Assembly: GCF_003013715.1 (NCBI RefSeq)
Contig: NC_072812.1
Location: 2,480,001-2,544,000, forward strand
Length of the DNA: 64,000 nucleotides
From: Candidozyma auris
Lineage: Eukaryota > Ascomycota > Pichiomycetes > Serinales > Metschnikowiaceae
Direction: 5' to 3'
The position numbers were made by a program, and so were the translations under genes. Below, piece by piece: positions 1-11,260 of this stretch (position 1 is the stretch's first letter; each line of letters opens with the position of its first letter). The notes under the pieces were generated by a model. It worked only from the letters and a program-made list of their open reading frames with translations, was not told the origin of the DNA and did no database searches.

Positions 1-1357
1 TCTTCTTCATCTCGTTGATTTTCTTCAAAACATGCCTGTTCCATATCTGTGGCGTTGACTAATTTGTCACAAATTGCCCAAATGCTTGCAGCACAGAACG
101 CTAAGCCGCTTGAAAGACGAGCCGAGGGGAACTTCTGAAAAAAAAACCTGACAAAGGGTGCACGTATTTCATCAAAAGTGTGCACCATGATGCTCTCTTG
201 TCCAAAGCCTCCCCCACCTTCGACCAACCAAAACGTTGGACGGCCGGCGTGGTCTCTTGAAAGTTTCCAGAAACAATGCAAGACGTGCTATAGCTTTGTT
301 GACCCCAGAGCTTTGGGTCAAGCACCTCTTCCAATATTCCGCTTCTACTTCCCCTTTGGGTAGGAGAGCCTTCTATTTTCATGCATGTCGCCTTCTCTTA
401 CTTCCACGCGAGAACTCTAAAACTTTTCTCCGACGGTTTTATGCCTCCTTTGGGCAGGCAAATTTTTTGCAGCCACAGAGCAAGCAGCACGAGCGCCCGC
501 CCCGAGAATCTCAGCAACTCCAAACATGTCGACGTTTTTCCACCATCAACACTTGGAATTCTTCCTCCTGCCAGGGTCTTGTCAAATTTTTTAGTCTCTG
601 CAGCCGCGCTAGCGATTTGCACTGCACTCTGCTGATGTAACCATGGACGCATTCTTCTTCGTAGATTGGCGATGTTCATTATCCAACTACTTGATTTATT
701 TCTCTTTCTTTTATTCTTTATTCTTTGGAGCTTCTTCATGCAAGGTGAAATCACCACAGCCGATGGCAGGTGCGCAAAGAGGAAACTTCGAGCGGCTCTA
801 AACAACGAGACTGTATCTTCGTTTCTTTGGCGGCCCATTGTTTGACATGGTTCCAGAACATGTGAGTAGATTTTTCTTTCGTAACTTCCATGCCAGGGTC
901 CAGGACTTTTTTACGTCTCCGGAGAAAAATTCGTCCCGACAATGCCGCAACCTCCTTCGACAAGAAATCTGCCGGACACATCGCCTTCCCCACCTTGGAT
1001 TGGCATCTGTTCATTTTTTTGATTTTTTTTTTTTTTCGATGCTCCCTCTCTGGCAAAACCTACTTAAACTTTGCGATCAGACATGTCACAATAGCAGACA
1101 TTCTTCGGCCCTCCAGACTCTGGCAGGTGCTGCTGATCTTCAATGGCTGAAAAATTGGAGAGCTCTTTGTTCTGACCCACTCTAAGTCGGCTTCTGTGCT
1201 CCAATTTCCGACGACAAATGACCTTCGCAGTTACTGCCTTCTGTTCGGCCGAACAGCACTTCGTATCTGCGAGCGCCTTGCACTTGTCGAGAACAATTTC
1301 TCATCACGAATAGTGTCCTTTCTGGCATCATCAAACGGCGCAACGGAATCCACTTTT
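1..1357. other. Left-edge intergenic DNA, no supported gene
   Basis: This stretch lies beyond the 3' end of the minus-strand UPF1 gene. All open frames are short, overlap each other on both strands and have no recognisable domain. It has many T runs and one copy of the recurrent TTTYGCAGCCA motif at 465-475. A gene truncated by the window edge cannot be excluded, but I see no support for one. Confidence 0.6.
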
Positions 1358-4039
1358 CTAAATGTTCAAGCCCTTGGCAAACATTTCCGCTGCCTTCCTC
1401 ACATCGTCGTCAATAGCGCCCAAAGCTGGCCACTTGGCATCGTCATTGTGGCCGAAAGCTGGATCTTCAGGCACATACGAAAGCATACTCTGGGTCTCAA
1501 AATCGTCAAAACTTGGCCGTGGCCCATTCCCCACAGGCGGTTGCTGACGCCTCTTTTCGCTCGGATTGCCCAAAGGCACCATCGACATCTGTAAATTGTC
1601 CAAGGGCCCGTCCACAAGGCATCCACGTTCTCTAAAGTGAATCAAGAGAAAATTCCACAAGTTGTCCTTGGAAAGCGACCGAGGATTGCCCAAGATTACC
1701 AAGCCGTACTTGGCTCTGGTCAACGCCACGTTCATACGCCGAGAGTCCTTCAAAAACCCAATGGCTCTGTCTTCGTTGGCACGCACGCACGAGAGAATAA
1801 TGAAGTCCTTTTCTCTGCCTTGGAAGGCGTCCACAGAAGCCACTTCAACATCAGCATACTGGGACCTTCTTTCCACAATCAGCGAGTTCATCAGCATGTA
1901 CTGGACAATGTACGCTCTCTGGCCCTCGTAGGGAGTCACCACGCCGATCTGATCGGGTCTAACGCCATCTCTGAAAAGCCTGGTGATGATTTTCTCTACG
2001 TTCATCGCTTCAACTCGGTTCAAGTACGATATGCCGGACCCAGAGATCTCCTCCTTACCGTAGTTGGCCCAGAACATCATGGGGCAGTCAGGAACGGGCC
2101 AGGGGAACGTCAGGCCTCGCCAGGCGCGTTCTTCCAGGTTGACGCCGTTTTGGAGCGACCCTTCGTAGAACATGTTGGAGGAGAACTCGGAAAGCGCCGG
2201 GTGCATTCTATACTGGACCTCGAGACGGATCGGCAGGTGGCCCAAGGCTATAAGACGTTCGAAAAGCAGCTGTTTCAAGCCCGCCTCGCCGGCTTTTTTG
2301 TCAATGATCACCGGCCCAAGCTGCTGGTGGTCACCCACCAAAATCACCTGTTTCAGCCCCTTCACGATCGGGATCAACACCTCGGGCTCGGTCGCCTGGG
2401 TGCTCTCGTCGATCAAAACAGACCGGAAATTGTATCCTGAGAGTCTCTGGTCGCCTGCTCCCACACAAGTGCAACACACAACCTCGGCACCGCCGATGAT
2501 GTCATTTTCGAGCTTTTTCAACGCTCCATACAACATCTTCTCACTCGAATCGGGAAGCAGCTCGCCATCTCTTTTGCGGCGCATCAACTTCTGTATTTTC
2601 TTCAGCGCCCGCACCTCCAACAACTTGTGGAGGGCCAAATCGGCCACCGAGCTGTCGACGTCCTCTCTCAGTCTCGCCGTGAGCCTCACCACACGAATGC
2701 CTATTGTGTCGAGCTTGTGCGCCAAGTGGTCCACGGCAACGTTCGAAGGAGCACACACCAAAACCTTGTGTTTGTGGAGACGCACCAAATGGTAGATAAT
2801 TGTAGCAGAGGTGACGGTTTTGCCTGTTCCTGGGGGACCCTGGATGAGTGAAAGGGGTCTTTGCAAAACCGTGGCCACAGCGTTTGCCTGGGAATCGTTC
2901 AAATGCGCCAAGCGCTTCACGGAAAGCTTTTTAGGCGTAGTCATGGAAAAGACAACAGGCACCACCTCGTGGCCCAAAAGCTTATGGAAAATATACGACG
3001 ACACGCTCTCTTCTTCGGTAGCAAACACCTGGAGCGCTTTTTGCATGCGCAGGTATGACGTGCCCTTCCACACGAACTCGGCAGTGAACCCAGTGGTAGC
3101 ATGAGAAGGAGGCTCCTCGTTCACCGGAAGAAGCTCCAAGGAAAACTCCTCCAGCCTGACTCCAGGCAACCTCACAATAAAGCCCTTGCCGCTCCACGTG
3201 TCGCTGTCGGCGCCGGGCTCTCTGTAGTGAAGAATTATCTCATCACCTACTGCTACGACCAAATTGGATTTTTCAGCAGTCGAAAGCGCAAACGAAGCCA
3301 CGTTTCGCCCATTCTCTGCCACCTCCCACCGCACAGAAATATGCTCCAAAGCCTGCAGCTCTTTGAGACTCTTATCGCAGAGCGCCTCGGCCTCTACCAA
3401 AGGTGCAAACGCATTCTGGTACTGAAACAGATCCTGGTAGCGCAAAAGCACCGGCATCAACTCGTCCAGCTCGGCCTCAACCTTGTCCAAGTCGTCGATG
3501 GTGGCATCTTTGTTCAAGCGCCACTGGGCCTCGAGCTTGGTGATTTGTTCGTGGGTGACTTTTCTGGAAACCGCCATTTCTTCATCCAGCGGAACCGAGG
3601 CCACCCAGGGCAAAAGCTGCCTGTCGCTGATCAACGCCTGCCACTCGTTGGTCTCCCAGTTGATGTCTCTCAGCTGAGCACACGGCATGCGGCACAAGAT
3701 CACCACAACTGAATCGTGTTTGGCAGAAACGAATCCGAGCATGAAGATGTTCTGGGAGCCACAGTTGTAGCACTCCAAGGTCTCGGCGCCGAGCTCGGAC
3801 TGCGCGTGGAGACTGACCACATGGTGTTTCAGGAGCACAAGGTGGGTGACGATGTGGGACCCAGCCAGGTGCAGCTTGCCGTTGCAAAACCAGCGGTTGC
3901 ACGAGTCACACTTGACCACGCTGTTTGGCGCATCTATGCCGCAGTAGGCACACGCGCAGGGAGACGGCGGCAGCGGTGTGGGTGCTGCCGGCGCAGAAAT
4001 GTCCAAAACGTCGGCTGCGGCCGACTGTACGTGGGACAT
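1358..4039 (-). CDS. UPF1: Upf1/Nam7 nonsense-mediated decay RNA helicase
   Basis: Upf1 is the ATP-dependent superfamily-1 RNA helicase of cytoplasmic nonsense-mediated mRNA decay; it binds Upf2 through its CH domain and terminating ribosomes through eRF1/eRF3. The 893-residue product shows the Cys/His zinc-binding CH domain at residues 28-120, the Walker A motif GPPGTGKT at 401-408, the Walker B motif IDES near 543-546, and downstream helicase motifs (VGDHQQLGP, QYRMHP, DAFQGREKD, ALTRAK). S. cerevisiae Nam7 has 971 residues, so this copy is slightly short, mainly at the ends. I chose the ATG at 4037-4039: an in-frame ATG 26 codons upstream would add a His/Pro-rich leader that does not look like Upf1. 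A CTGTGTGCAG motif lies about 60 bp upstream and a CACGTG E-box about 220 bp upstream. Identity is very secure. Confidence 0.97.
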   Translation of the reverse strand: MSHVQSAAADVLDISAPAAPTPLPPSPCACAYCGIDAPNSVVKCDSCNRWFCNGKLHLAGSHIVTHLVLLKHHVVSLHAQSELGAETLECYNCGSQNIFMLGFVSAKHDSVVVILCRMPCAQLRDINWETNEWQALISDRQLLPWVASVPLDEEMAVSRKVTHEQITKLEAQWRLNKDATIDDLDKVEAELDELMPVLLRYQDLFQYQNAFAPLVEAEALCDKSLKELQALEHISVRWEVAENGRNVASFALSTAEKSNLVVAVGDEIILHYREPGADSDTWSGKGFIVRLPGVRLEEFSLELLPVNEEPPSHATTGFTAEFVWKGTSYLRMQKALQVFATEEESVSSYIFHKLLGHEVVPVVFSMTTPKKLSVKRLAHLNDSQANAVATVLQRPLSLIQGPPGTGKTVTSATIIYHLVRLHKHKVLVCAPSNVAVDHLAHKLDTIGIRVVRLTARLREDVDSSVADLALHKLLEVRALKKIQKLMRRKRDGELLPDSSEKMLYGALKKLENDIIGGAEVVCCTCVGAGDQRLSGYNFRSVLIDESTQATEPEVLIPIVKGLKQVILVGDHQQLGPVIIDKKAGEAGLKQLLFERLIALGHLPIRLEVQYRMHPALSEFSSNMFYEGSLQNGVNLEERAWRGLTFPWPVPDCPMMFWANYGKEEISGSGISYLNRVEAMNVEKIITRLFRDGVRPDQIGVVTPYEGQRAYIVQYMLMNSLIVERRSQYADVEVASVDAFQGREKDFIILSCVRANEDRAIGFLKDSRRMNVALTRAKYGLVILGNPRSLSKDNLWNFLLIHFRERGCLVDGPLDNLQMSMVPLGNPSEKRRQQPPVGNGPRPSFDDFETQSMLSYVPEDPAFGHNDDAKWPALGAIDDDVRKAAEMFAKGLNI

Positions 4040-6187
4040 TGCGTGAAGATGTGGTTTTTGCTGAAGAGGTGTAGTGAAAAAATGGTGATAGTGTGGGACT
4101 GTGTGCAGGACCCACATTCATCCAAATACGAAGTACAGAGTCAGGTGAGTTGAGGAAGCCGGGAGGTGGGGAGGTTCTGATATAAGAGAATGATGTTTTC
4201 AAGACTGGATTAGAGGAGCTGTTGGTGGGGAGACGTTAGTTGGAAAAGTTACGCTGGCCACGTGATGGGCTTGTATGTAGGACAGAGGGTTTGATGGTGA
4301 TTTTGCAGCCACTTTCAAGAGGAACAAACAAAAGTCAGAGGTGGGATTTGAAGGTACAGTTGGATTCAGGAGTGTTATTGGAGGGGTTGGGAGTGTAATT
4401 GTGGCAAGAGTGTGTTGTAGTGCTGCATGATGGGAGGAAGAAGCTGAGGCAGCGAGCTATGTATAAGTTTGCAGAATTTTGAGAAGAAAAATTGGGCTAA
4501 AGTTTTTCAGCTTTTGCAATTACTCACGTGTGAATGGTGCTAACAGTCTATTTACTGTCACGACGAGTCCACAAAAGCGAATGAGCAGTTCCCTATATTC
4601 TAGAAAGAAGCTCAATCGAAAAGATGGAAGTTAATTGTTTATCTATGGCAAGACATTGCACGTAGTATGATGGATTTTGTTGCAGAATGTTACCATAGTA
4701 AAACTTTATATGCCGCTTAATTGACATTCATCACAGCGAAGGATTTAGTTGTAGCACTGAACGTCGTAGAGTTGATGTCTTGTAGTGATTTTGTGCAAAT
4801 TTGTAAAGCAAATTTGTAGAGCAAGTTCGAGCAACTTCAAGCAAAACTGAGCAAGTTTGAACAAAATTCGAGCAAATCAAAGCTATTTGGTAGGGGATTT
4901 CGTGTAGCCAAAGTACCCTTGGAATCGAGAAACTTTGTCGAAAAGATAACCGCTTCCTTGCTTAAGTAAGCAGCCTTCAAGTGGATATTTTGAGCAAGCA
5001 GCCTTTTCGCCTTAAAATTGCGTTTAAGTCAAACTTTCAGATAAGATCCATGAACCAGAACGCAAACTTCATTGGATTTTTTGGTATGGTCGTGATATTC
5101 ACGTAAATAAGACAACAAGACAAATCTCTGAAATCTCTTACAAGATTAAACAAGAAAAGCTTAACAAAATAAAACATCTTTCATCAGAAATTCAAATTGC
5201 TTTTCGGCCTCTTTGACGATCAATTCCATCCCCTTTTTTCATGACTACGCGTGCATTTATTTGCAGCGATTTCGTCAAAGCTAAGAAGCTGTGATTGTGG
5301 CTTTTTTTTTTTTTTAAAAAAAAAAATTGGAAAAAGAGAACAAAAGAAAAAAAGATTCGTTTCGTCAGAATTAATATTCCACCAAGATTTCTTCCCACTA
5401 TGTGTGGGTCCTCCCAGGGATATTTAACTGTTTTAAGAATAATTACCGGCATTGTCTTTTTTGCAGCCAGCCGCTCGTCAAAAGTGAAACACCCGTACAC
5501 CAGCTTACCCCAGGACAATCAGCCCTCCGTCAATTTCACCAAATCTCGGAGTATCGTCATCAAACTTTTTCAGGATAGAATTTTACCCTAGGAGGTTTCC
5601 ACTACATGCTCCTTTTGCGTTTTTAAGCCCGCTGGAGGTGCAAATACTAGCATGTGCCATCATGGACTGTGTGCAGTACGCAGGGGACCGTTACAAGTGG
5701 AAATTTGCCTTTTCGCCAGCTTCGGCCCCCAGAATGTCAAAACTTCTAAGCTAGCCTAGCCGTTCGCTTCCTGCTAAGCTTGAAGAGCCCCGCTGAACTC
5801 ACAAAATCTCGAACTTCCCTCCTTTTTCGCTCCTGACCCCAAAGACGTGCGTAACTGCGGCTACATGCCAAAACCACACACATTAAATGAAAAAGGGTCC
5901 TTTCAAAGACACAAATGAAAAAATTCACATCTCCTCAAATTTTTCACCCAGACCCCCAAATTCAAAAACCCTTCAAAACCGCAAAATCCTCAAATTTCCA
6001 ACCGCCCTGCCCTTTAGGCCATTTTTCTTTGTTCCTCCCCTTCGTGTAATTAGGCGCCGCGTGAAAACTCTATACAGTGCTCGCTTCGAGACACTTTTCA
6101 AAACCACCATCTACGCTTTTTTCCCTCCCACCACAAACCCGCCTCCACGCGTCAATTCTGTGATAATTTTATCCTTTTTTTATTGCC
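4040..6187. other. Divergent promoter region between UPF1 and BUD2
   Basis: This 2.1-kb spacer has no supported gene. It holds the decamer CTGTGTGCAG at 4099-4108 and 5667-5676, TTTYGCAGCCA at 4301-4311 and 5459-5469, a CACGTGA E-box at 4259-4265, and a short degenerate tandem repeat at 4795-4882. A run of Ts followed by As near 5301-5327 is simple sequence. Confidence 0.6.
4795..4882. repeat. Degenerate AGCAA tandem repeat, 10-13 bp period
   Basis: About seven imperfect units begin with GCAA: two 13-bp units of the type GCAAATTTGTARA, then five of about 10 bp such as GCAAGTTCGA. The repeat is non-coding. It resembles the 11-bp GGCAAGCTTTT array at 60229-60305 in sharing a GCAAG-plus-T-run core. 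Confidence 0.7.
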
Positions 6188-9100
6188 ATGTCGAATTTGC
6201 CGTTCTACAAGGCGCTCGCACGTGACCACGCCACGTTGGCCCTGCAAAACGTTTCCTACTCCAAAGACCTGCTAACATGGTACTCGCCCAACCGCGTTGA
6301 AATCACGAAAAATGGCCAAATCGTTGCCCACGATGATAACGAGCCGCCCAGCTTGCTTGCGCCGTCGTTGCAGGCGTGTCACGTGTCGATTCATCTGGGG
6401 ATGAACCAGACCAACGGTTTAAACAGTCGAAGACGGTTTCTGAAGCGAAACGAGCCTGAGACTCCTCCAGCGGAAGAGCCACCCGTGATTTTTGTGAGAC
6501 TGTACGACAACGAGAAGCTCTACTTGAAAATCGCCCTGAAAACGACGTTTGGCACGTTTCTTCTGGCGTTGATGGCCTGGCAGAATATGAGACCCGCTGG
6601 GTTGGCGAAAAAATGGTATGCCGAAACGTCTTCGTCGACGGTTTCGTCCTCGGATCCCCATGAGGTTTTGGTGGGCCGTTTCCGTATATATGGGCCGATT
6701 CCTGCAAAAGTGAAGAATTTGAAGCTTGTCAAGTTGCCCAAACCTCCTCCATACCAGCTGCCTTTTGAGGAAAACCACTCAGAGCCAAACTCGCCCAACG
6801 AATCGATCCACGAAGGCTGGTTTTATACCATGGGGGTGCTCAAGTCCAACGGAACGCTCCATTTCATATCTGAGCTCGACGGCACGTTGCTATACTCCTT
6901 GGACGTCAAGAGTGTGCTCCAGTCAGAGATTCGGGAGCTCCATCACTCGATCTGCGACTCTTCCAACATCCTTTTCATCGGCTACATCAAGGAATTGCGC
7001 TGGAACAATGTGATCAAGTCCACCACGGCCCTCACCCTTGATTCCTTGCAGCTGCAGCTGCCAAACTTTTTATACAAAGATGGGAAACCCGTGGCAAGCA
7101 ACAACAGAGTGCTTATTGACTTCCCCTTGCACATTGACCTCGAAGACTGGTTTGTCGGACTCAATTACTACTGCAAGAGGGAGTACATTGGCGTCTACGA
7201 CAGAAACCTGACCCTAAAGCCTCCTCCAACCAAGCACATTGTGGATATCGACTCTACAATAGATAATGACACCACTTTGGACGGCACCGAAGCCGAGCCT
7301 GAAGTTACCGAGGAAAGAGTCATTAAATTGAACGACTATCAACGCCAGAATCTCCGAGTTTCTAAGAAACTCAACGTGGACATCATTGAAGCCAAATTCG
7401 ATAATGCACCCGCATCTTTAGCGAAGGATGTTCACAAGATTTACGCTGAGGTGGTAATGTGGGGCTTTCCCTGGGCAAGAACCGCTTTCGTTCAGCACAC
7501 ATCCAACCCCTTCTGGAAGGAGAATTTCTGGACTTCCCTACCCATTCTGACCCAGATGGTGCACATTGTCATCAAGAAGTGCTCTTCGCTGAAGAATGTG
7601 TATTCACCAATCGACAAAGTGATCGGAACAGTCTACCTCACTCCAGACGTGCTATCGCAACAACGACACACTTTTTCGACGATGATGAGCGTTAATCCTA
7701 CGGGAAATGCCATTAATGTGCCTGGCCACAACCCCCATGACTCCCTCGGTGTAGCGGCAGCGACGGTTGCCAACCATAATAATACTGTGCGTCTTTCTAT
7801 TTACGACGCCACAAACTTACCAATCGGCAAGCTTTTATTGACGGTGGACCTCAAAGAATACCTAATACCCACTCCATCGTATTTCAAGCCGTTGGAACGG
7901 ATGCTTGCAAACTGCCCAATGAAAGACCTTATTGACTTCTGCAATTCTACCGTTTCAACATCGGAATTCGAGAATGTCAGTTATATCCTTTTGGACATTT
8001 TCCAAAGCTTGGGTATCGAAGACCGATGGTTCAAAACACTTGTTGAATGCGAGTTGGTAGACGTGGATAAGATGACTAGAAAAAACTATGTTAGCAAAGC
8101 TAACGGATCTTCCGCCTCTAGCAACAACGTCTTCAACACCTTGTTTCGGGGCTCTTCGATCTTCACCAAATCTTTGGAGAAATACATTTTCAGAATCGGT
8201 CAAGAGTACTTGGAGAAGGTTTTCGGAGACTTATTCGAGAAGATCACCGTTGAGCTGCTAAATTGTGAAATTGACCCACGCTATGTGCGTCAGCAGCAAG
8301 CTGCTGAGAGGAAGAAAGCAGCGGGCCAGAATGCTACAGATTCTGACGAGGATAGCGATGAAGATGTGGACTCTGACACAGAGCAGGAAAGAGAGCAGGA
8401 GGTCAAGCGGATCGTCGAAGAGAATTATCAAGCGCTCTATTCTTACGCTGAACAACTTTGGTACAGAATTTACACAACTTCCAACGATTTACCCGAACAA
8501 ATCAAATTGCAGCTCAAGAACTTCCGAAACAAGGTGGACTTTGCCTGCGATCCAGAGGACAAGACCACATCGCTTAACTGCTTGAGTGCGTTCATCTTCC
8601 TTCGATTTTTCTGTCCTGCAATTCTTAACCCCAAATTGTTCTACTTGACGAAGAATCATCAGACAGGCAACGCTCAGCGCACCTTGACTCTTATAGCCAA
8701 AGTCTTGTTGAATCTTGCGAATAGACAAGAATTCAGCCCTCACAAGGAGCCTCATTTGGTGCGTATGAATGAGTTTCTAGAAAAACACACACCAGAGATG
8801 TATGACTACTTCGACAAGATCACCGGCCGCAAAAACGACTTCAACGAGAAGATCCTAGACTTGAGTCACGAAGTCAACAGGTTTGACTTGGGGCTTGGAG
8901 TGGACGCGTCCTCCAGCGAGCTCCCTACGACTCCATACTTGATCGACAAGTACTTGCGTCTTACAGAACTTATCCACCTTCTCAAGTTGAGCGGGAACAG
9001 CACGTCACAGAAGCTTGCCTCGGCATCTTCGAGCTCGATCACCACGGTGAAATCGAGCCTGACATTCGCCAGAAGCACCACCAATACGCCGTCTCACAAT

Positions 9101-9700
9101 CCACAGCAGAGACTGCCGTTCAAGGATAATCTCGTGGAGGCCAATGACGAGATCATGGTGGACGACGAGAAGAACACCTACCAAATTGGTTCGCTTGAAT
9201 TTGAAAAATCGGAGTTTTTGGATTTGGTCGGCGACAACGAGACTGAAGGGTTCATCAAATCCTTGTGTCGCAGCAACGAGGAGATTTTCTCGTTCATCAC
9301 GTCCAACATCACGCTCAAGGATCTACAGAAACAGAGCACCGATCTCATCAACCGCATCGACGAGATCTCCAACCGACTTGATGCGCCCGAGATGTGTGAG
9401 AATCTTCAGCACGACAAGAAGCTTTGGGAGGCGTTTGCTGAAAAAGTCGTGAATACGGCAGTTGTAGATGTGGCAAAGAGCAGTATAGTGTTTATGGACG
9501 AGCATTTCCAGGCAAACATGGTGCCAGGGCAAAAGAGACTAAGAGACAACGGAATCACCGCATTGAAGCTCAAGTTCCCAGTGGAGCTGGACAAGACGCT
9601 GATGAGCGAGAGTTTCAGCACCAACTCGTTGGGCAGCTTGTTGAGGACGCCGTCCAAAAACCCTTTCAAGCGGTGGTTGAAGAAAGACCAAGTGAGGTAG
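6188..9700 (+). CDS. BUD2: Bud2-type GTPase-activating protein for Rsr1/Bud1
   Basis: In yeasts Bud2 stimulates GTP hydrolysis by the Ras-like GTPase Rsr1/Bud1 at the cell cortex and so helps set bud-site choice and polarity. The 1170-residue product has a C2-like segment around residues 394-500 and a RasGAP domain from about 610 to 900. Within the RasGAP domain, LFRGSSIFTKS near residue 650 carries the presumed arginine finger, and FLRFFCPAILNP near residue 804 is the structural signature of RasGAPs. An acidic insert rich in Asp, Ser and Glu (about residues 714-740) interrupts the GAP domain. S. cerevisiae Bud2 has about 1104 residues. The ATG at 6188 opens the frame after a pyrimidine-rich leader. 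The C2-plus-GAP order and the length favour Bud2 over the much larger Ira proteins. Confidence 0.9.
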   Translation: MSNLPFYKALARDHATLALQNVSYSKDLLTWYSPNRVEITKNGQIVAHDDNEPPSLLAPSLQACHVSIHLGMNQTNGLNSRRRFLKRNEPETPPAEEPPVIFVRLYDNEKLYLKIALKTTFGTFLLALMAWQNMRPAGLAKKWYAETSSSTVSSSDPHEVLVGRFRIYGPIPAKVKNLKLVKLPKPPPYQLPFEENHSEPNSPNESIHEGWFYTMGVLKSNGTLHFISELDGTLLYSLDVKSVLQSEIRELHHSICDSSNILFIGYIKELRWNNVIKSTTALTLDSLQLQLPNFLYKDGKPVASNNRVLIDFPLHIDLEDWFVGLNYYCKREYIGVYDRNLTLKPPPTKHIVDIDSTIDNDTTLDGTEAEPEVTEERVIKLNDYQRQNLRVSKKLNVDIIEAKFDNAPASLAKDVHKIYAEVVMWGFPWARTAFVQHTSNPFWKENFWTSLPILTQMVHIVIKKCSSLKNVYSPIDKVIGTVYLTPDVLSQQRHTFSTMMSVNPTGNAINVPGHNPHDSLGVAAATVANHNNTVRLSIYDATNLPIGKLLLTVDLKEYLIPTPSYFKPLERMLANCPMKDLIDFCNSTVSTSEFENVSYILLDIFQSLGIEDRWFKTLVECELVDVDKMTRKNYVSKANGSSASSNNVFNTLFRGSSIFTKSLEKYIFRIGQEYLEKVFGDLFEKITVELLNCEIDPRYVRQQQAAERKKAAGQNATDSDEDSDEDVDSDTEQEREQEVKRIVEENYQALYSYAEQLWYRIYTTSNDLPEQIKLQLKNFRNKVDFACDPEDKTTSLNCLSAFIFLRFFCPAILNPKLFYLTKNHQTGNAQRTLTLIAKVLLNLANRQEFSPHKEPHLVRMNEFLEKHTPEMYDYFDKITGRKNDFNEKILDLSHEVNRFDLGLGVDASSSELPTTPYLIDKYLRLTELIHLLKLSGNSTSQKLASASSSSITTVKSSLTFARSTTNTPSHNPQQRLPFKDNLVEANDEIMVDDEKNTYQIGSLEFEKSEFLDLVGDNETEGFIKSLCRSNEEIFSFITSNITLKDLQKQSTDLINRIDEISNRLDAPEMCENLQHDKKLWEAFAEKVVNTAVVDVAKSSIVFMDEHFQANMVPGQKRLRDNGITALKLKFPVELDKTLMSESFSTNSLGSLLRTPSKNPFKRWLKKDQVR

Positions 9701-10363
9701 CAGCCAAACCCTGGGGTGAAATGTGGTTACGATGTTGCCTACATTTGACTATGCTAATGAATTATGACCTACTCGCTTTTCTGTAGTTTTTGAAGACGTT
9801 AGCTGTGAAGAAGACGCTGTTTTGTTGAATGGCAGCGTCATGAGTTCAAGCGGGCCTTCTTAAATGGGTGCAAAATAAGCGCAAACGTGGCCCAGCAAGC
9901 AACAGAGATCACACAGTGAAGAATATAAACAGAAACAAAAAAAAAAAGGATCAGAAATCAAAGAAATCAAGCCTACTCTCCAAATTCTCGATTTTCCGTG
10001 CTCTGATCAATCTTTCACCTCCCATTCACAATTTTCTCTCGTTTTCTCTTTGTCTGCTGATCGGTTCTTCGGAATTCGCGGCAGAACCATAACAAAAGCA
10101 TATTCACGTAAAACAACATCCTTTCGAAACAATTTCAAAAATGTAAAGCTACCGTTGCCCTCGCAAAAACAGCGCCGAAGCCCAATCTTCCATTATTCCA
10201 CTTGCTGCTCCTCCGCAACACTGGTTTTGGCAACGCATCCCAGGACCCCCGCTTACGTAAGCAGGCGCATACACCACCACCACCACCAAAATGTTTTGTT
10301 AGCGAGCATTGTGAAAATCAACCTCTTCATCTCATCTTAGCAACCAACAACCCCCAGCTCGCC
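9701..10363. other. SEC14 promoter and leader
   Basis: This is the spacer between BUD2 and SEC14, both on the plus strand. It contains an A-rich segment at 9937-9948. A GTAAGC at 10257-10262 and a TTAG at 10337-10340 faintly resemble splice sites, but there is no TACTAAC branch site between them, so I do not call a leader intron. Confidence 0.5.
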
Positions 10364-11260
10364 ATGGCAACCGAAGCCGAGATCTTGGCGTCGTACCCGC
10401 AAATCACAGCCCCCACCGACCAAACGGGGTACACGTCCAACTTGACCGAGGAACAGAAAGAGATATTGACGCAGTTGAGAGCAGAGCTAGTGGCCGCAGG
10501 GTACGAGTACCGCTTGGACGACGCGACGCTTCTTCGTTTTTTGAGAGCAAGGAAGTTCAACTTGGCCAAGGCAAAGCACATGTTCGTGGAGTGTGAAAAA
10601 TGGAGAGAGGAGTTTGGCACCAACACCATTCTCAAGGACTTCCACTACACTGAAAAACCCCTTGTGGCGAAAATGTACCCGCAATACTACCACAAAACCG
10701 ACAAGGACGGCAGACCCGTGTACTTTGAGGAGCTAGGCAAGGTGTACTTGCCCGACATGTTGAAGATCACCACGCAGGAGCGGATGTTGAAGAACTTGAC
10801 GTGGGAGTACGAGCTGTTCACCCAGTACCGGTTGCCTGCGTGCCTGAGAAAGCAGGGCTACTTGGTGGAGACCTCGTGCACCATCATGGACTTGAAGGGC
10901 ATTTCCATGAGCGCGGCGTACCAGGTGATTGGCTACGTCAAGGAGGCCCTGAAGATTGGCCAGGACTACTACCCGGAGAGAATGGGCAAGTTCTACTGTA
11001 TCAACGCGCCGTTTGGCTTTTCCACGTTGTTCAAGTTGTTCAAGCCCTTCTTGGACCCCGTGACGGTGTCGAAGATCCACATTTTGGGCGCGTCGTACCA
11101 GAAGGAGCTCCTCAAGCAGATTCCTCCCCAGAACTTGCCCAAAAAGTACGGTGGCTGTTCCGACGTCAACGACCAGGACTTGGTGTTGGGCGACTACGGG
11201 CCTTGGAGAGACCCTCAGTACATTGGGCCCGAGGGTGAGGCGCCTAGAGCGTTCCAGTAA
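10364..11260 (+). CDS. SEC14: Sec14 phosphatidylinositol/phosphatidylcholine transfer protein
   Basis: Sec14 exchanges phosphatidylinositol and phosphatidylcholine and keeps Golgi membranes competent for secretion. The 298-residue product (S. cerevisiae has 304) shows the CRAL-TRIO N-terminal segment ([11 protein letters not shown] near residue 60) and the lipid-binding CRAL-TRIO domain, with [18 protein letters not shown] and [14 protein letters not shown] in order, ending in [12 protein letters not shown]. The start ATG at 10364 has a good GCCATGG context; a longer in-frame frame upstream is Pro/His-rich and unlike Sec14. The gene is a useful test of the genetic code. It has exactly three in-frame CTG codons (residues 151, 161 and 196), and all three align with serine in S. 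cerevisiae Sec14 as I remember it. Identity is very secure. Confidence 0.97.
   Translation: MATEAEILASYPQITAPTDQTGYTSNLTEEQKEILTQLRAELVAAGYEYRLDDATLLRFLRARKFNLAKAKHMFVECEKWREEFGTNTILKDFHYTEKPLVAKMYPQYYHKTDKDGRPVYFEELGKVYLPDMLKITTQERMLKNLTWEYELFTQYRLPACLRKQGYLVETSCTIMDLKGISMSAAYQVIGYVKEALKIGQDYYPERMGKFYCINAPFGFSTLFKLFKPFLDPVTVSKIHILGASYQKELLKQIPPQNLPKKYGGCSDVNDQDLVLGDYGPWRDPQYIGPEGEAPRAFQ

Noticed and set aside
398..1056. Overlapping minus-strand frames at the left edge
   Set aside because: Two short frames in different phases have basic, low-complexity translations. Nothing joins them into a recognisable gene.
1637..2440. Long plus-strand frame opposite UPF1
   Set aside because: It is the antisense shadow of the helicase domain, whose codon bias leaves that frame open.
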